A stretch of 64,000 nt of DNA from Phreatobacter sp. (GTDB lineage Bacteria; Pseudomonadota; Alphaproteobacteria; Rhizobiales; Phreatobacteraceae): positions 1 through 64,000 of the forward strand of contig NZ_JAPZTZ010000010.1 of the NCBI RefSeq assembly GCF_027532945.1, given 5' to 3'. Each line of letters begins with the position of its first letter. Within the stretch, counting starts at the first letter, position 1. The notes beneath the pieces were generated by a model. The model worked only from the letters and a program-made list of their open reading frames with translations. It was not told the origin of the DNA and ran no database searches. Position numbers and translations under genes: made by a program. Below are positions 8,311 to 15,464 of this stretch, in pieces.

Positions 8311-9120
8311 ATGGCCCGCACCCCTCGCATCGCCGCCGCCTTTGTCCTCGCCACGGGCGTCCTCGGCGCCTTCGCCGCGCAGGCCCAGCAGGGCGTGCCG
8401 CCCTCCGTGCAGCAGGAGATCGACCGCGCGCTGTCGCGGGTCCCGGAGGCGCATCGGCCGGCCATGCCGGGGCGCCCCGCCGCTGGCCAGCCCCAGGCCG
8501 GCACGCCGGACGTCGACAGCTTCATCCGCTCGGCCGGCGCCAACGCCTCGCGGCGTGTGTCGATCGGCTTCGAGAACAAGACGCCCTACAAGGCTCTGGT
8601 CATCCAGTTTGCACCGGTGGGGTCTGGCGCCTGGGGCGAGAACCGCCTGCGGCGCGAGACGCTCAATCCGCGTGCCATCATGTCTTGGCCGATCAACAGC
8701 AGCGAGTGCCGCTTCGACGTGCGCATCACTTTCGCTCTGGGCAACGAGTTCGTGCGCCTCGACCACGACTTCTGTGCCCAGGACAGGATCGAGGTCACCA
8801 GTCCGGAGCCGAGCGCTGCGCCCCTGCCGGCCCGCTCGGGCGTTGCCCTGTTCCGGGTCGTCAATCGCTCCAACGAGAAGATCGCTGTGCTGCGCGTCAC
8901 GCCGGTCGGGGCTGCTCGCCCGCAGCCGGACCTCCTCGGCATCTGGATGATGGAGCACGGCGACACCTATACGGGCCGTGTCGCTCGCGGCGGCAACTGC
9001 CTCTATGACGTGCGCGTCGGCTTCGATCCCGAGGACACGCAGTCCGTGACGCTGGCTCGCCAGAACCTGTGCGAGACGCCGGAGGTGGTGGTGCCGGCCC
9101 GCCGCGCCGCGGGCGGCTGA
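8311..9120 (+). CDS. Secreted protein with two tandem homologous beta-type domains, function unknown
   Basis: 269 residues. The signal peptide ends near AAQAQ (about residue 26) and a proline-rich linker spans about 44-66. Two repeats of roughly 80 residues follow (about 83-162 and 178-260). They share the pattern Cys-x-(F/Y)-DVR-(I/V)-x-F and a second cysteine about 22-24 residues later (C133/C155 and C230/C254), so each probably has one disulfide. No catalytic motif is visible. AAGGAGA lies 8 bases before ATG 8311, which decides the start; the frame is open further upstream but without a signal peptide. A periplasmic or secreted binding role is a guess only. Confidence 0.7.
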   Translation: MARTPRIAAAFVLATGVLGAFAAQAQQGVPPSVQQEIDRALSRVPEAHRPAMPGRPAAGQPQAGTPDVDSFIRSAGANASRRVSIGFENKTPYKALVIQFAPVGSGAWGENRLRRETLNPRAIMSWPINSSECRFDVRITFALGNEFVRLDHDFCAQDRIEVTSPEPSAAPLPARSGVALFRVVNRSNEKIAVLRVTPVGAARPQPDLLGIWMMEHGDTYTGRVARGGNCLYDVRVGFDPEDTQSVTLARQNLCETPEVVVPARRAAGG

Positions 9121-9215
9121 GGCCTCGCTCCCTCCACAACGTGACGCCAGCCGGCTTTGACTTCGGGCCCCGACGCATGGCACACGGCCCCATCAGCCCG
9201 AATGGAGGTCACGCC

Positions 9216-9431
9216 GTGGACCGTACCGAGATCACCAAGCTTCAGGACTATCTGCGCCGCAAATTCGGCACCCAGAACATCAAGCTGCAGCCGAACATGC
9301 GCCGCAAGGAGATGGTCGAGGTTCTGATCGGCGACGAGCAGGTTGGCACGCTCTATAAGGACGTGGACGAGGGCGAGACCTCCTACACGGTCACCATCTC
9401 CATCCTCGACATCGACCTCGAGGAGGAGTGA
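9216..9431 (+). CDS. DUF3126 family small protein
   Basis: 71 residues beginning MDRTEITKLQDYLRRKFG and ending in an acidic DIDLEEE tail; this matches DUF3126, a small cytosolic family of alphaproteobacteria with no known function. The start is a GTG at 9216 behind a TGGAGG ribosome site; no ATG start would give the conserved N-terminus. The protein looks like a short helix-plus-sheet fold without membrane segments. Confidence 0.82.
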   Translation: MDRTEITKLQDYLRRKFGTQNIKLQPNMRRKEMVEVLIGDEQVGTLYKDVDEGETSYTVTISILDIDLEEE

Positions 9432-9445
9432 GGCGGCCCGGCCGG

Positions 9446-9460
9446 TTAACCTTTCCTTAA
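9446..9460. promoter_or_regulatory. CtrA-type site TTAA-N7-TTAA
   Basis: TTAA at 9446-9449 and TTAA at 9457-9460 are separated by exactly seven bases, the consensus spacing of the cell-cycle regulator CtrA; a further TTAAC half-site lies at 9479-9483. The site is about 95-108 bases before the small membrane protein gene at 9554, in an otherwise GC-rich stretch. Binding is inferred from the consensus only. Confidence 0.5.
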
Positions 9461-9553
9461 GGAATCCGCCGCCACCTCTTAACAGAATCCTAACGACGCG
9501 ATACCGATTGGCACGAGGGCGGTCGGTCCTCGCGTCAGGTCGGGTTCCGCGTC

Positions 9554-9874
9554 ATGTCCCAGGGCAGCCTGCAGCTTTTCCACTCGCTCGCGCTCGGTTT
9601 CGCGATCTCGGGCCTCCTCGTCAGCGTCTATCGGGCGCTTGCCGACAAGCCTGCGAGCTTCCGGCTCCTGCAGGGAGGCGGTGTCGCCGCGGTCCTGGCG
9701 GTGCCCTTCCTCGCGTTCGCCGCACCGGTCATCATCGTCCGCAACACGATCCGCGGCCGCCGTATCGAAAACCGCCGGTTCGAGTTCGTCTTCCTCGCGA
9801 CGTTCATCGCGCTCATCTGGAGCCTGATGTCAGGCCGCGTCCTGACCATGGTCCTGCACGGTCTCGGCTTCTGA
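9554..9874 (+). CDS. Small inner-membrane protein, function unknown
   Basis: 106 residues with three likely membrane helices: about residues 10-28 (LALGFAISGLLVSVYRAL), 43-62 (GVAAVLAVPFLAFAAPVIIV) and 76-98 (FVFLATFIALIWSLMSG). The polar loop RNTIRGRRIENRRFE between helices 2 and 3 is strongly basic and so probably cytosolic. It is not recognised as a named family. It stands alone on the plus strand, 122 bases after DUF3126 and behind a CtrA-like site, which makes cell-cycle control possible. Confidence 0.7.
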   Translation: MSQGSLQLFHSLALGFAISGLLVSVYRALADKPASFRLLQGGGVAAVLAVPFLAFAAPVIIVRNTIRGRRIENRRFEFVFLATFIALIWSLMSGRVLTMVLHGLGF

Positions 9875-9962
9875 CGGCGCGACTGCCCGTCCTTCGCCCC
9901 CCTTCTCAATCCCGGGCACCGCGTGCCATAGCTCCGGTCAACGACAACGACCGGAGGATGCC

Positions 9963-10493
9963 ATGCCGCTCTATGCCCTGGACGGGATCGAACCCAGCCT
10001 TCCGGCGGATGGCCGTTTCTTCGTCGCCCCCGACGCCCATGTCATCGGCAAGGTGCGGATCGCCGCCGATGTCGGCATCTGGTTCGGCGCGGTGATCCGC
10101 GGCGATAACGAACTCATCGACATCGGCGAGGGCACGAATATCCAGGAAATGTGCATGCTGCACACCGATCCGGGCGCGCCCATGACCATCGGCGCGGGCT
10201 GCACCATCGGCCACAAGGTGATCCTGCATGGCTGCACCATCGGCACCAACACGCTGATCGGCATGGGCGCGACCATCCTCAACCACGCCCGGATCGGCAA
10301 CAACTGCCTCGTCGGCGCCAATTCGTTGGTTACGGAGGGCAAGGAGTTTCCCGACAATTCGCTGATCGTCGGATCGCCGGCCCGCGCCGTGCGCACCCTC
10401 GACGACCAGGCCATTGCGCGGCTGAAGCTGTCGGCGGCGAGCTATGTGAAGAACGCCCAGCGCTTCAAGGCCGGCCTGAAGCCGATCGGCTGA
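9963..10493 (+). CDS. Gamma-carbonic anhydrase family protein (left-handed beta-helix)
   Basis: 176 residues of hexapeptide repeats forming a left-handed beta-helix, with the three metal-ligand histidines in MLHTDPG, IGHKVILHG. The segment IWFGAVIRGDNE carries the Arg and Asp residues conserved in gamma-carbonic anhydrases, and the C-terminal helix (AASYVKNAQRF) packs in the trimer. Members hydrate CO2 or have lost activity (YrdA/PaaY types); the complete His set is compatible with activity. CGGAGG lies shortly before the ATG. The next gene follows after 8 bases. Confidence 0.88.
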   Translation: MPLYALDGIEPSLPADGRFFVAPDAHVIGKVRIAADVGIWFGAVIRGDNELIDIGEGTNIQEMCMLHTDPGAPMTIGAGCTIGHKVILHGCTIGTNTLIGMGATILNHARIGNNCLVGANSLVTEGKEFPDNSLIVGSPARAVRTLDDQAIARLKLSAASYVKNAQRFKAGLKPIG

Positions 10494-10501
10494 GGCGCGC
10501 C

Positions 10502-11104
10502 ATGGCCGCTACCGTCGACTTCTTCTACGAATTCGCCTCGACCTATTCCTATCCCGCGGCGATGCGGATCGAGGAGGTTGCAACCCGCGCCGGCGTGACC
10601 GTGCGCTGGCGGCCGTTCCTGCTCGGACCGATCTTCGCCGCTGCGGGCTGGACGACCTCGCCCTTTGACCTGATGCCCGCCAAGGGTCGCAACATGTGGC
10701 GCGACCTCGAACGCACCAGCGAGAGGCTCGGGCTACCGTTCAGAAAACCGGATCCGTTCCCGCAGAACAGCCTCACCGCCGCCCGCATCGCCACCGCGCT
10801 TCCCGATGACGGCAAGCGGGCGGCCTTCTCGCGGGCCCTCTACACGCTGGAATTCGGCCAAGGCCTGTCGATCAGCGACCCCGAGGTGCTGGGCAAGGCT
10901 CTGGAGACGGCAGGGATCCCGGCGGCGCCGGCCATCGCCATGGCGGGCGGCGAACAGGTGAAGCTGGCGCTCCGGGCAACGACGGAAGAGGCCATGGCCA
11001 AGGACGTCTTCGGCGCACCGAGCTTCATCACCTCGGACGGCGAGCTGTTCTGGGGCAATGACCGTCTCGATCAGGCGGTCGAATGGGCCGCGCATAACGG
11101 CTGA
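10502..11104 (+). CDS. 2-hydroxychromene-2-carboxylate isomerase-like DsbA-fold protein
   Basis: 200 residues. The N-terminus VDFFYEFASTYSYPAAMRIE, the helical insertion with RNMWRDLERTSERLGLPF, and the C-terminal VFGAPSFITSDGELFWGNDRLD are characteristic of the kappa-GST/2-hydroxychromene-2-carboxylate isomerase branch of the DsbA fold. The CxxC of true DsbA is absent; a Ser in the EFAST segment takes its place, as expected for the isomerase branch. These enzymes use glutathione in aromatic catabolism, but no naphthalene pathway genes are nearby, so the true substrate is unknown. Confidence 0.85.
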   Translation: MAATVDFFYEFASTYSYPAAMRIEEVATRAGVTVRWRPFLLGPIFAAAGWTTSPFDLMPAKGRNMWRDLERTSERLGLPFRKPDPFPQNSLTAARIATALPDDGKRAAFSRALYTLEFGQGLSISDPEVLGKALETAGIPAAPAIAMAGGEQVKLALRATTEEAMAKDVFGAPSFITSDGELFWGNDRLDQAVEWAAHNG

Positions 11105-11135
11105 CCCTCACCCGCACCACCCTGGAGAAAAAGGT

Positions 11136-11169
11136 GACGGCCGGCCCTCATTCTGAGGTGCCGGCCGTC
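11136..11169. repeat. Long perfect hairpin at a convergent junction
   Basis: GACGGCCGGC (11136-11145) pairs perfectly with GCCGGCCGTC (11160-11169), and inside it CCTCA (11146-11150) pairs with TGAGG (11154-11158) around a TTC loop, leaving one bulged T. The core resembles the short palindromic repeats around CCTCA..TGAGG that are common in Rhizobiales genomes. GTTCGCGAAC (11171-11180), a separate 10-base palindrome, follows directly. No T-tract is present. It may be a dispersed repeat or a bidirectional terminator. Confidence 0.6.
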
Positions 11170-11248
11170 TGTTCGCGAACCCGGTCTTGGGGACGGGGAG
11201 GGGTGGGACGTGACCGAGGACGCGAAACTCTAAGAACGGGGTTGCGGA

Positions 11249-11893
11249 TCAGCGGGTGGCGACGGAGGCCGGCGCGGAGCCGGGGCCGACGGTCACCCAC
11301 AGGTTGGGGTCGACAGAGGACTGGCGCTTGACGAAGCGGTAGCCCGTCTGGTGCCAGAGGCGGATGTCACTGGTCTCGTTGTCGAGGACATAGTCGCCGC
11401 GGTCGGTGCGCACGGTGAGGACGGCGTGGCCGTCGCCCTGGCGGTCGCGAACGACCGTCACCAGCAGCGCGCTCTCGGGAAGGCCGGCCTCGACCAGCAG
11501 CTTCTTCTTGAGCAGGACATAATCCTCGCAATCGCCGCGGCCGGAGGTCGGGTAGGTCCAGACCTCCTCGCGACCGTACTGGTCGATGTCGGTGACCGGC
11601 TCGATGGCGATGTTCACATGGGCATTGATGCGGATGATGGTTGCCCAGGCCGTGCCGCCGGTGCGGACCACTTCGATCGCGCGCGGCCGGGTCCGGCATT
11701 CGGTCGGCAGGTCGCGGCAGAACTGGCGCCAGCCGAGCGGCGCGCTGGTCGTGCCCTGTTCGCTCAGATAGGCGAGGCGCTCGGGGCTGGCGGTCGCCTG
11801 GCCGCTCATCCCCGTCGCCGTCACCAGCGCCAGGGCGAGGCAGGCTGCGACCCCTGAACCTGCGCCCCGTCGCCGGGTGTCCGATCCCCACAT
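11249..11893 (-). CDS. Transglutaminase-like cysteine peptidase (BTLCP, peptidase family C93), exported
   Basis: 214 residues with an N-terminal signal or anchor segment (about 13-36). The catalytic triad is visible as Cys122 in GRGDCEDYVLLKK, His156 in GDGHAVLTVRT and Asp171 in YVLDNETSD. This is the bacterial transglutaminase-like cysteine protease family, which acts in the periplasm; the best studied relative, LapG, cleaves a surface adhesin under c-di-GMP control. No LapA/LapD partner is seen here. PilZ and PAS genes on the same strand upstream hint at a signalling setting, but a 493-base gap separates them. Confidence 0.88.
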   Translation of the reverse strand: MWGSDTRRRGAGSGVAACLALALVTATGMSGQATASPERLAYLSEQGTTSAPLGWRQFCRDLPTECRTRPRAIEVVRTGGTAWATIIRINAHVNIAIEPVTDIDQYGREEVWTYPTSGRGDCEDYVLLKKKLLVEAGLPESALLVTVVRDRQGDGHAVLTVRTDRGDYVLDNETSDIRLWHQTGYRFVKRQSSVDPNLWVTVGPGSAPASVATR

Positions 11894-12386
11894 GACGTGT
11901 CCCTCCGTCGTTGGGCAGACAGTGGCAGGCCGGATTTGCGGCGCGCTGAAATGAAAAGCCGAAATCCGCGGGATCGGGGTGAGGGTTCGTTCAGGCTAAC
12001 AGGGCGTGGATTCACGTTTCGTGTTTCGCAGGGTGATTCCGGTCGCGCCTGCAAGTCGTTGATAAACAGCCGGATTGCCGGGTTGGCGACCGAGCCTTTG
12101 GGCTTGTGGCCCCATACGGGACGCCGCGAGGGCACGCGATCCCTTAACGGCCCGGGGCGGCGACGCGGACGGACGTTTACGCCGGCTTCAGCACGTTGGC
12201 AGGTGCGCTTCCGCAACGGCAAAGGAACGGTGCGGGCTGACCCTGCGGGAGCGATGTGGACGCCGGGTTTGGAGGCGGTTCGCGGGTGCCAGTACGCGCG
12301 CGGCAGTCAGGTGGGTCAATTGACGACACGCCGGCCCGGCGAAACCGGCGCGGCTGTCTCAGATCCAGATCGGACGTGAACCCGCC
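11894..12386. other. Non-coding gap between the transglutaminase-like gene and the PilZ gene
   Basis: This 493-base stretch holds open frames on both strands, but none has coding-like composition, a ribosome site or a recognisable protein, so I regard it as non-coding. It must contain the promoter of the leftward peptidase gene (start 11893). A 6-bp inverted repeat (CGCCGG 12329-12334, CCGGCG 12345-12350) lies just after the PilZ stop and could help end that transcript. Confidence 0.4.
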
Positions 12387-13046
12387 TTACCGCGGAATGG
12401 CCACCGGTTCGGCGCTGGGGCTGAGATCGGCGCCGAGCTCCTGGGCGAGCGCCATGATGGTCTCGATCGGCTGCTGGCCGGAGAATTCCACGGCCACGCC
12501 GCGCTCCAGCAGGCGCACGACCCGCGCCATGGTCCGCGAGATCTGGACGATGTCACCGGGCTTGAGGCCGTCCGCACCGCCGATGGCCGCGCCCGACATG
12601 GAAATGTCGAGGACGCGAACCGGCACTTTCTCGCCGAGCGGTGTGGTGATGGTGGTGAAGGGGTTGCGCGGGATGACGCGTTCGTGCCGGCGATCCTCGG
12701 GCAGGCCGAGGATCTGGCGGTTGGCGAGCCAGGTGAGCTGGTCGGCGAGCTTGTCGCGTTTGCGCAGCGACGCCTCGATGGTCATCGAGAAGCCGGTCTC
12801 GGTGACGCGGACGATCATGCCCTCGATGCGGCCGACATGGTCGAGATAGGCGATGACCCGCTCGCCGAGGCGCCCGACCACGGGCGCGACGATGGCGGCG
12901 CCACCGGGCGACATGTCTATGACCTGGCAGGGGAATTCACGCCGGTCCGAGAGCATGAAGCGGCCGAGCACGTCCACCCGCACGCGCTGAAAGCGACGGT
13001 TCTCTTCCGACGATGGTGCGGATAGGACTTTCGCGAGCGCTGACAT
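12387..13046 (-). CDS. Tandem PilZ-domain protein (c-di-GMP receptor-like)
   Basis: 219 residues with two PilZ-type signatures. The first has RRFQR at about residues 17-21 and DMSPGGAAI from residue 44. The second has RRHER at about 119-123 and DISMSGAAI from residue 147. Each pairs the RxxxR and (D/N)xSxxG elements that bind cyclic di-GMP. PilZ proteins link this second messenger to motility, polysaccharide or adhesion. There is no other output domain. The gene is followed upstream on the same strand by a PAS_5 protein, an arrangement found in several Rhizobiales. Confidence 0.85.
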   Translation of the reverse strand: MSALAKVLSAPSSEENRRFQRVRVDVLGRFMLSDRREFPCQVIDMSPGGAAIVAPVVGRLGERVIAYLDHVGRIEGMIVRVTETGFSMTIEASLRKRDKLADQLTWLANRQILGLPEDRRHERVIPRNPFTTITTPLGEKVPVRVLDISMSGAAIGGADGLKPGDIVQISRTMARVVRLLERGVAVEFSGQQPIETIMALAQELGADLSPSAEPVAIPR

Positions 13047-13120
13047 GATCGGCGGGGTTCGAGGACGAGCCTGCCGGAGAGTATCGGCGGAGCGTTAACG
13101 CAGTGTTGCAACGCAAAGTT

Positions 13121-13720
13121 TTAGGACGCAACGCCACCCTGGATGAGACGCAGGGCAGGCTTCGCGGCAAAGGCGTGGGAGCGCGGCTGGATCGTCGCGT
13201 CGGCGGCGAGCGTCGTTGCGCCCCGGGCGGTCGGCCAGAGCAGCGACACGGCGCCGATCTCGAGCCGCGTCAGGCCGTCCCGGCCGACCCACCAGGGGAG
13301 GTCGGTGCCCGCGATGGTGCCGATCATGCGGGCGCCGAGGCGGCCGCGATGGACGAGCGGCAGGAGCGTCATCTCGAGATCGACGTTGCGGCCGGCGGAG
13401 CTGGTGCCGGTGACGGCGAGGCTGAGCCCGGCCTGGGCGGCGAGCGCGTCGGACAGGCCGCGAAGGAAGGCCTCGCGACCTGTGCCGGTGAAGTGCTCGG
13501 TGAAGCCCTCGCCCTTCATCTCGCGGGCGAAGAGGCTGCAGATGCGCGAACCGGCGAGGCGATAGGGCAGGGTGCCCGTCAGGTCCCCTTCGAGGACGAA
13601 GGTGTCGCCGAGGATCGAGCCGATCGCGCGCGGGTCGATGTCGGAACGCTCCGGTGCCGGGCGTCCGCCACGCAGCGAATCCCAGTAGGCGAAAAGCGTG
13701 GTCCCCGCGGCGTGGGTCAT
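13121..13720 (-). CDS. PAS_5-type sensory domain protein
   Basis: 199 residues with no membrane segment. The core FAYWDSLRGGRPAPERSDIDP, ILGDTFVLE, YRLAGSRICSLFAREMKG and LLPLVHRGRLGARMIGTIA is typical of the PAS_5 (formerly DUF1457) family, a single small sensory fold. Such proteins often sit next to PilZ genes, as here (74-base gap, same strand), and are thought to sense a ligand or redox state; the ligand is unknown. The C-terminal 45 residues are low complexity. The start has an AGGAGA-like site (reverse strand of TCTCCT at 13729-13734). Confidence 0.78.
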   Translation of the reverse strand: MTHAAGTTLFAYWDSLRGGRPAPERSDIDPRAIGSILGDTFVLEGDLTGTLPYRLAGSRICSLFAREMKGEGFTEHFTGTGREAFLRGLSDALAAQAGLSLAVTGTSSAGRNVDLEMTLLPLVHRGRLGARMIGTIAGTDLPWWVGRDGLTRLEIGAVSLLWPTARGATTLAADATIQPRSHAFAAKPALRLIQGGVAS

Positions 13721-13949
13721 GATGGGCCTCTCCTGTGCCGTTCCGGGACGGATCGGATCCGTCGCGGCGTTCTCGGGGCAGGGGTCGCAGAGGCCGTGCC
13801 AGCGGCGATGGGAAGGGCAGGGTTAACGATCGGTGAAGCGGGTAAGGTTAACCAAGCGTTTGCGTTGCAGCCGTCGGCGGGGCGTGGTTCGGTCGGGGCG
13901 TTCCACGATTTCGGAAGGCGGGCGCTGACTCCCCCGCTGACCGCGACAC

Positions 13950-14060
13950 TTTCAGGCTTCTCCTGGGGACATGAGGAGATGGAGACGTGACCATCGGGGC
14001 CGGTTCGCCGGTCCCCACGCTCCTGCCGGGGGAGGCCGAAAGGTCTCCCCCTCTTTTTTT
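13950..14060 (+). ncRNA. Candidate small regulatory RNA with three hairpins and an intrinsic terminator
   Basis: Three stems follow one another: TCTCCT/AGGAGA (13959-13964 with 13974-13979), GGGGCCGG with CCGGTCCCC around a TTCG loop (13996-14016), and a 10-bp stem 14028-14037/14042-14051 with a GAAA loop followed by seven Ts (14054-14060). No plus-strand gene precedes the terminator, so it must serve a separate transcript or a terminated leader of the rhomboid gene. The 5' end is not defined. Alphaproteobacterial three-hairpin sRNA families such as suhB/alpha-r8 are the first to compare; I do not claim membership. Confidence 0.55.
14028..14060 (+). terminator. Strong Rho-independent terminator
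   Basis: A 10-bp GC-rich stem with one G-T pair (14028-14037 and 14042-14051), a GAAA tetraloop and the tail TCTTTTTTT. It is oriented to stop plus-strand transcription 87 bases before the rhomboid start, although no plus-strand gene lies just upstream. Confidence 0.85.
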
Positions 14061-14146
14061 GCCCGGTGCAACGGCAGGCCGCGCTCTCGACTCCGGGCCC
14101 GCGGAGGCTCTAGTGAGACCTCCCGCATCTTCCGGCATCCTCGTCC

Positions 14147-14875
14147 TTGTCCCAGCGCGAACCGATCCTCAACGTTCCCGGCATCGTCTCGCTGCTCTGC
14201 GGCGTCATGATCGTCATTCACGCGGTCCGGCAGTACATCCTCGACGAGGATGCCGATCGCGAGCTGTTGCTGACCTTCGCGTTCATCCCTGCCCGGTTCG
14301 AGGGCTCGATTGCCGGCACTTTCTTCCCCGGCGGCGTGGCGGGGGATGCGTGGACCTTCGTCACCTATGCCTTCCTGCATGCCGACTGGACCCATCTCGG
14401 CCTCAACGTCCTGTGGTTCCTGGTCTTCGGGTCTGCTGTGGCGCGCCGCTTCGGCCCGGGACGGACGCTGTTGTTCTTCATCGCCACGGCCGCGGCTGGC
14501 GCGCTTGGCCATCTGGCGGCTGTCGGCACGGCCTTCGTGCCGGTGATCGGCGCCTCCGGGGCCGTCTCCGGCTTCACGGCCGCGGCGCTGCGCTTCGTCT
14601 TCGAGATGGGCGGCCCGCTCGGAGCCATGCGGGCGAACGGCGAGGAGGCCTACCGGATGCCGGCGCTGCGGCTCGTCGACATGGCCCGAAACGGCCCGGT
14701 CATGGGCATGGTGGTGGTTTGGGTCATCGTCAATGTCGCCTTCGGCGCGATGAGCCTGCCCATGCCCGGCTTCGAGGGGCAGATCGCGTGGCAGGCGCAT
14801 CTGGCGGGCTTTGCGGCGGGACTGCTGCTGTTCCGCTTCTTCGACCCTGTCCGCGACGAGGTCTCACCGGCCTGA
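14147..14875 (+). CDS. Rhomboid-family intramembrane serine protease
   Basis: 242 residues with about six membrane helices. The catalytic Ser is in GASGAVSG (Ser137) and the catalytic His in the last helix (QAHLAGFAAG); HADWTHLGLNVLWFLVFG is the conserved N-terminal rhomboid block with the His and Asn residues. Rhomboids cut transmembrane substrates within the bilayer; this one's substrate is unknown. The only start giving the full first helix is TTG 14147; the next in-frame ATG (14207) would cut into helix 1. It lies downstream of a terminator-like hairpin, so its own promoter must be between 14060 and 14147, or readthrough is used. Confidence 0.87.
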   Translation: MSQREPILNVPGIVSLLCGVMIVIHAVRQYILDEDADRELLLTFAFIPARFEGSIAGTFFPGGVAGDAWTFVTYAFLHADWTHLGLNVLWFLVFGSAVARRFGPGRTLLFFIATAAAGALGHLAAVGTAFVPVIGASGAVSGFTAAALRFVFEMGGPLGAMRANGEEAYRMPALRLVDMARNGPVMGMVVVWVIVNVAFGAMSLPMPGFEGQIAWQAHLAGFAAGLLLFRFFDPVRDEVSPA

Positions 14876-15017
14876 ACCGTGCCTCTCGCTATTGTGCGGC
14901 GCACTCCTGCCGTCTTGTCTTGCCGCCTGTGCCATCGGATGATCGCCCTCCGGGTGACCGGGACATGACAGGCGGGGCGTCCCGCAGGGGCGCGCCCCTC
15001 CGCAACCGGAGGCGCAG

Positions 15018-15449
15018 ATGAACGTCAAGAGCATTCTCGACGCCAAGGGCCGCGCGGTGGCGACCATCGCCCCCGGCGCCACGCTGGCGGACGCCGCCCA
15101 TCTCCTCGCATCGAAGCGCATCGGCGCCGTCGTGGTGACCGGGCCCGGTGATACGGTCGCGGGCATCCTCTCGGAGCGAGACATCGTTCGTGGCCTGTCG
15201 GAGCGGGGCGCGGCGGTGCTGGACCTTACGGTGGGCGAGACCATGACGCGCAACGTCGTCACCTGTTCGGAAAGCGAGACGCTCGACCGGCTGATGGAGA
15301 TCATGACCGAGGGCAAATTCCGCCACCTGCCGGTGACGGAGAGCGGCCGTCTCGTCGGCATCATGTCCATCGGTGACGTGGTGAAGTGGCGGCTCGCGCA
15401 GATCGAGAGCGAGCACGCGGCCCTGAAGGAGTACGTGATGAACGCCTGA
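15018..15449 (+). CDS. CBS-domain pair protein
   Basis: 143 residues made of two CBS motifs (about residues 8-65 and 76-130). GILSERDIVRGLSERG ends the first and GIMSIGDVVKWRLAQIE the second, both with the Asp that contacts ribose of bound adenosine nucleotides. Stand-alone CBS pairs sense cellular energy or nucleotide state and act on a partner enzyme or channel; the partner is unknown here. CGGAGG lies 7 bases before the ATG. The end of the gene forms part of a palindrome shared with the convergent patatin gene. Confidence 0.88.
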   Translation: MNVKSILDAKGRAVATIAPGATLADAAHLLASKRIGAVVVTGPGDTVAGILSERDIVRGLSERGAAVLDLTVGETMTRNVVTCSESETLDRLMEIMTEGKFRHLPVTESGRLVGIMSIGDVVKWRLAQIESEHAALKEYVMNA

Positions 15450-15464
15450 CCTTCGGGGTCAGGC
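15444..15464. terminator. Bidirectional hairpin spanning two convergent stop codons
   Basis: GCCTGACC (15444-15451) pairs perfectly with GGTCAGGC (15457-15464) around a TTCGG loop. The TGA stop of the CBS gene is in the left arm and the TCA (TGA on the minus strand) of the patatin gene is in the right arm, so each stop pairs with the other. There is no T-tract on either side. Confidence 0.6.

Larger units (their letters stand above)
13721..14146. other. 426-base divergent intergenic region containing a candidate small RNA
   Basis: The region separates the leftward PAS gene from the rightward rhomboid gene. It has two GGTTAAC motifs (13821-13827 and 13846-13852, the second inside the palindrome GGTTAACC) and then a structured stretch ending in an intrinsic terminator at 14060. 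The open frames crossing it start or end without ribosome sites and look non-coding. Confidence 0.5.

Noticed and set aside
11249-11893. The transglutaminase-like gene as the missing partner of Anbu
   Set aside because: It is a C93 cysteine peptidase with a signal segment, not the transglutaminase of the Anbu operon, and lies 10 kb away on the other strand.
11897-12379. A 160-codon open frame in the gap before the PilZ gene
   Set aside because: No ribosome site, low-complexity Arg-rich translation and no recognisable motif; it looks like random GC-rich sequence.
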